DNA from: CALBPI01 sp039027435
GTDB lineage: Bacteria; Pseudomonadota; Gammaproteobacteria; Steroidobacterales; Woeseiaceae
NCBI GenBank assembly: GCA_039027435.1
Contig: JBCCKF010000012.1
Location: 1 to 64,000 of the forward strand
Direction: 5' to 3'
DNA: 64,000 nt
Of this stretch, positions 61,255 through 64,000 are shown one piece after another. Under the pieces are notes generated by a model that had not been told where the DNA came from, did not search any database, and saw nothing but the letters and a program-made list of their open reading frames with translations. Every line of letters starts with the position of its first letter. The first letter of the stretch is position 1. The position numbers and the translations under genes were made by a program.

Positions 61255-63018
61255 TCAGCGGGCTCCACATTCTTCGAGGAATCTCGTCGGCACATTCCTC
61301 GGATTACTCTGATCCGAGGCAAGAACCAGAAGCTTCTTTGCTCGCGTAGCACCGACATAGAAAAGCCGCCGGGCTTCATCGATTTCGTCCTGGCTCCTTG
61401 CTGAGAAGTGAGGAATTTGGCCGTCGTTCAAATGTACAAGTGCTACAGCATCGTACTCTCGTCCTTTAGCATGGTGCAGAGTGCTTAATTTCAGTGCGCT
61501 CTTAGGATCTGCGAAAAGGCCCAAGTCTCTGATGTGTAGTTGTTCGAGATCGACTTTGTTCTTATGCATATCCGAAAGAATTTCTTCTGCAGATAAGACT
61601 AGTGTTTCAGCGAATCTCCGCGGGACCCATTCATCCTGCACTATGATTTCCACGGCTTGCCTGGAAGCGCTGCGAAGCCAAGAAGTACCGCTGCCATTCG
61701 TCTTCGCCAATTCTCTCGCCATATAGATTAATCGGAGCGCTGTCATACGCCCACGATATGAGAACACATCAAAACGAGTCTTGCCGGATAGCTGGCCTAC
61801 CAATCGGAAAAGTGCACGCTCAACCCCTTCGATACCCAGTAAGTCGTTCGACTCAGCACACGCACACAGTTGCTCTGCCAGAAGCGCAAAGACCCTACTC
61901 TTTTTGTACGGTCTCGCGCCTGGTCCAAAAACAGGCACCCCTCGTCGTCGCAGTGCTCTAGCGATCGGGATAAGGTGCTGCCACCAGGGTGCCAGTACAG
62001 CTGAGTTTCCCAGCTCAATTGATTGATCGGAGAGCGCTGGTAGAAACAACTCAGTTATCGCATTAACAGCGCGGTCCACATGCACATACTGCGGTTCAAC
62101 AGCGATATCTTGGTTAGGACCAACAGCGAGCATGACAGGGTCTCGCGAGATGATCCGTTCCGCAAATGCGACCACCGGCCTACTCGACCGAAAGTTACCT
62201 GAGAGTGCGAAATCACGATGTCCACCGATCTCATCTGCAAACTGTTCACTCAAATCAAGTCGTGCTCCAGCAAAACCTTGAATCGATTGCTCGTGATCAC
62301 CGACAAGGAAGAACTTGGATACATTCACCGACTGCATACATCGGAGAATCTCAATCTGTACGTCCGTAGTGTCTTGATACTCATCAATAAGCAACCACTG
62401 GAACTTACTAGCTATACCAGTTGCGACCCACGGGAAATTTCGGAGAATGAGAAAGGTGTAGTACAGGATCATTGAGAAATCGAGATAGCCTCGCTCGAGC
62501 ACCAGACGCCAATACAGATTCGCTGCTTCTCTAGTAATGTCTCCGTTAGCAATGGCCGTACCGGCAAAGTTCCCCTGTATATCAAGACGAAGCGATGAGT
62601 AGTGGTCCAGGGTTCGAAATTCAACCGGTCGATTGAAGTGTCCTTCAGTTTGTTCGACGATCAAATTGAAATCCCTCTCTTGCGGGCTGAGTACTCTAAA
62701 GCCACTAGGAACTTCTTCGATAAGCCAGGAAAATGGCCGGAGCACGTTCTCGAGACAAAACGAGTGAATGGTAGCCACGGAGGTTAACTGCATTGCTTTC
62801 CGACTCCCGTAGACTTTGAGTCGACTCTCGATCTCGTCAACCGCCGCATTCGTATAGGTGATGCAACCGATCGAACGAGGTCGCTCCACAGTGTCCTCGG
62901 CCAACGCCAAAAGCTTCGCAATGATCACTCTTGTCTTGCCGCTACCCGGACATGCAACCAACGAAAGATTATTCCGGTCCTGAACAGCAGCCCTCTGTTG
63001 TTCAGTTAGACTGATCAT
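61255..63018 (-). CDS. gajB: GajB-like UvrD/PcrA-type helicase of a Gabija defence system
   Basis: The protein has 587 residues. SF1A motifs: Walker A ACPGSGKT (22-29), motif Ia TYTNAAVDEIESRL, motif II DEYQD (212-216), motif III VGDHEQSIQGF (239-249), motif V LHHAKGREYDAVALVHL and motif VI RRLFYVGATRAKKLLVLA. It starts in the last codon of the gajA-like gene (4-bp overlap ATGA). In known Gabija systems GajA cuts DNA and GajB is a helicase that aids its activation; infection leads to abortive death. It is longer than the 494-residue B. cereus GajB, so sequence-level confirmation is needed. Confidence 0.82.
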   Translation of the reverse strand: MISLTEQQRAAVQDRNNLSLVACPGSGKTRVIIAKLLALAEDTVERPRSIGCITYTNAAVDEIESRLKVYGSRKAMQLTSVATIHSFCLENVLRPFSWLIEEVPSGFRVLSPQERDFNLIVEQTEGHFNRPVEFRTLDHYSSLRLDIQGNFAGTAIANGDITREAANLYWRLVLERGYLDFSMILYYTFLILRNFPWVATGIASKFQWLLIDEYQDTTDVQIEILRCMQSVNVSKFFLVGDHEQSIQGFAGARLDLSEQFADEIGGHRDFALSGNFRSSRPVVAFAERIISRDPVMLAVGPNQDIAVEPQYVHVDRAVNAITELFLPALSDQSIELGNSAVLAPWWQHLIPIARALRRRGVPVFGPGARPYKKSRVFALLAEQLCACAESNDLLGIEGVERALFRLVGQLSGKTRFDVFSYRGRMTALRLIYMARELAKTNGSGTSWLRSASRQAVEIIVQDEWVPRRFAETLVLSAEEILSDMHKNKVDLEQLHIRDLGLFADPKSALKLSTLHHAKGREYDAVALVHLNDGQIPHFSARSQDEIDEARRLFYVGATRAKKLLVLASDQSNPRNVPTRFLEECGAR

Positions 63019-64000
63019 TGTGAAAGCCAGTTATAGGCGTTCCATATGTAGTCAGGCATCCCAGCGCTGTCAGACGCATATCGCGCAGCGACTTGTGCGA
63101 ATCTCGCTTTTCCAAATCGCTTGGCGGTATTGAGTACAGATGTCCCAAGTTCCTGCAGCAGCGCTGACTGAGCCTCTTCATTCAAAGTGCCTTCCTGAAG
63201 GGCCTCAAAACCAGCATTCAGTCTTGCGGTAATTCTTGGTGCTCCGAGTGAGACTGTTGCTTTTATCAACATTGGCAACGTCGCTGCAGAAACAAGTTCA
63301 CGCTCGAAGGTCGTGGGTCCAACAAATATCTCCACATGATCACTGCGCAGATCAACTAACTGGGGAGCATGCTCGCTTGGATCGAAACTATCGTCGGCGT
63401 CGGAAGGCCTAAGGTCGGCGTCAGCGACGATAGCGCATTTCTTTGGCAAGGAGTTCTCGCCAAAGAGTTTGGTGTAAACGTCAAAGTGCACACCGTGTAT
63501 GGCAACTATAGAAATACCTTCTCTTTCAAGGTCTACACCGTGCACCGACCTCATGAGCGCTGGTATGAGAAACAACTCGGCGGCGCCCTCAACAAGCATG
63601 ACTTTTCTGGCAAAAAGGAGGTTGCTCTTGGTCGCGTCAAGGTATCGCTCTAGGTCCGCCTTTTCCTGTGAGCTCAATAGTTGATTATCAGACAGGGTGC
63701 GGGCTTCGATCGCTTCTTCTTCAACTCGCGTGAGCGAAACAAGATTGGAAAACTCTGCGTCTGAAGTCAGCTGAGTACTATGCGTCGTCAGAATCACTTG
63801 AGCATCGAACTCCTTCAGTGCGGTCATCAGAGATGACTGGAGTTGTGGATGCAGGTGCGCCTCCGGTTCCTCGATTAGAATGAGCTGGCCCGCTGAATCA
63901 GACTTTTCCATCCTCCTATTCAGGTACTCAATCAGTAGAGCGATATACAGGATGTTGTTCATTCCGAGGCCGTTTCGGACTACCTCGAAATCAGAGAGCT
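63015..64000 (-). CDS. gajA: GajA-like OLD-family ATPase/TOPRIM endonuclease, N-terminus missing
   Basis: The frame is open to the end of the window, so only the C-terminal part (about 328 residues) is visible. It includes SDFEVVRNGLGMNN (ABC signature-like region), Walker B LILIEEPEAHLHPQLQ, then a TOPRIM domain: KVMLVEGAAELFLIPAL (the catalytic Glu) and KCAIVADADLRPSD (the DxD). This is the class 2 OLD layout of GajA, whose partner is a UvrD-like helicase, and that is exactly what follows with a 4-bp overlap. GajA of B. cereus has 578 residues. The missing N-terminal ATPase lobe lies beyond 64000. Confidence 0.82.
   Translation of the reverse strand, partial: LSDFEVVRNGLGMNNILYIALLIEYLNRRMEKSDSAGQLILIEEPEAHLHPQLQSSLMTALKEFDAQVILTTHSTQLTSDAEFSNLVSLTRVEEEAIEARTLSDNQLLSSQEKADLERYLDATKSNLLFARKVMLVEGAAELFLIPALMRSVHGVDLEREGISIVAIHGVHFDVYTKLFGENSLPKKCAIVADADLRPSDADDSFDPSEHAPQLVDLRSDHVEIFVGPTTFERELVSAATLPMLIKATVSLGAPRITARLNAGFEALQEGTLNEEAQSALLQELGTSVLNTAKRFGKARFAQVAARYASDSAGMPDYIWNAYNWLSQ

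Larger units (their letters stand above)
55265..64000. mobile_element. Serine-recombinase island in comM, right end outside the window
   Basis: Left boundary: comM breaks at its AMNPC motif. Contents so far: large serine recombinase, cupin/deaminase pair, two-TM protein, tyrosine recombinase with repeats, and a Gabija-type pair. The base composition becomes visibly more AT-rich, with TTG starts and long non-coding gaps (more than 400 bp), unlike the dense chromosome to the left. The 2-bp crossover of the recombinase cannot be placed exactly without the right junction. The presence of a second, tyrosine-type recombinase suggests an element nested in or joined to the first. Confidence 0.85.

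Overview
The window looks like a piece of a marine or otherwise aquatic gammaproteobacterial chromosome, possibly of the Woeseia / Steroidobacter type; the taxon is an inference. Supporting features are the order dapF-DUF484-xerC-hslV-hslU-DUF971-ubiE-ubiJ-ubiB, a hemC-hemD-hemX-hemY operon, glnK-amtB next to ubiK and comM, and an OmpW-family porin. No rRNA or tRNA gene was seen.

Positions 1-15164 are a glycan-use region that is probably directed at beta-1,3-glucan (laminarin-like). A forward block encodes a Gly-linked repeat protein, a glycoside-hydrolase-like domain joined to an outer-membrane beta-barrel, a lipoprotein and a second secreted TIM-barrel hydrolase. A reverse block encodes a very large GH149/GH94-type phosphorylase, a leaderless GH17 enzyme, a LacI regulator and an alpha/beta hydrolase. 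A perfect 12-bp palindrome lies over the -35 region of the reverse block, which gives a simple model: secreted enzymes cut the polymer, the OM proteins bind or pass oligomers, the cytoplasmic GH17 and phosphorylase finish them, and LacI senses the product.

Positions 15222-37628 are ordinary chromosome: hydrolases, a TetR regulator with a palindromic site, a class C beta-lactamase-like protein, tpm, a run AbgT transporter - S9 peptidase - ABC exporter - DUF817 - 5'-nucleotidase, a kinase-HDOD fusion, a TRIC channel, bioY and an amino acid permease. Positions 37639-55267 are conserved core genes: ubiquinone biosynthesis (ubiB, ubiJ, ubiE, ubiK), the HslVU protease, xerC, dapF, a lone ParA, the heme branch, and glnK-amtB with a readable sigma-54 promoter and two NtrC-like sites.

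At about 55265 the competence gene comM stops inside its conserved AMNPC motif and a visibly more AT-rich island begins. A large serine recombinase reads back into the broken comM and takes its last codons from it. The cargo is a ureidoglycolate-lyase-like cupin plus a nucleoside deaminase, a two-TM protein of unknown function, a tyrosine recombinase with a 17-bp direct repeat beside it, and a Gabija-type defence pair (GajA OLD/TOPRIM nuclease, GajB UvrD-like helicase) whose gajA runs off the end of the window. The island therefore looks like a composite defence and metabolic element sitting in comM.
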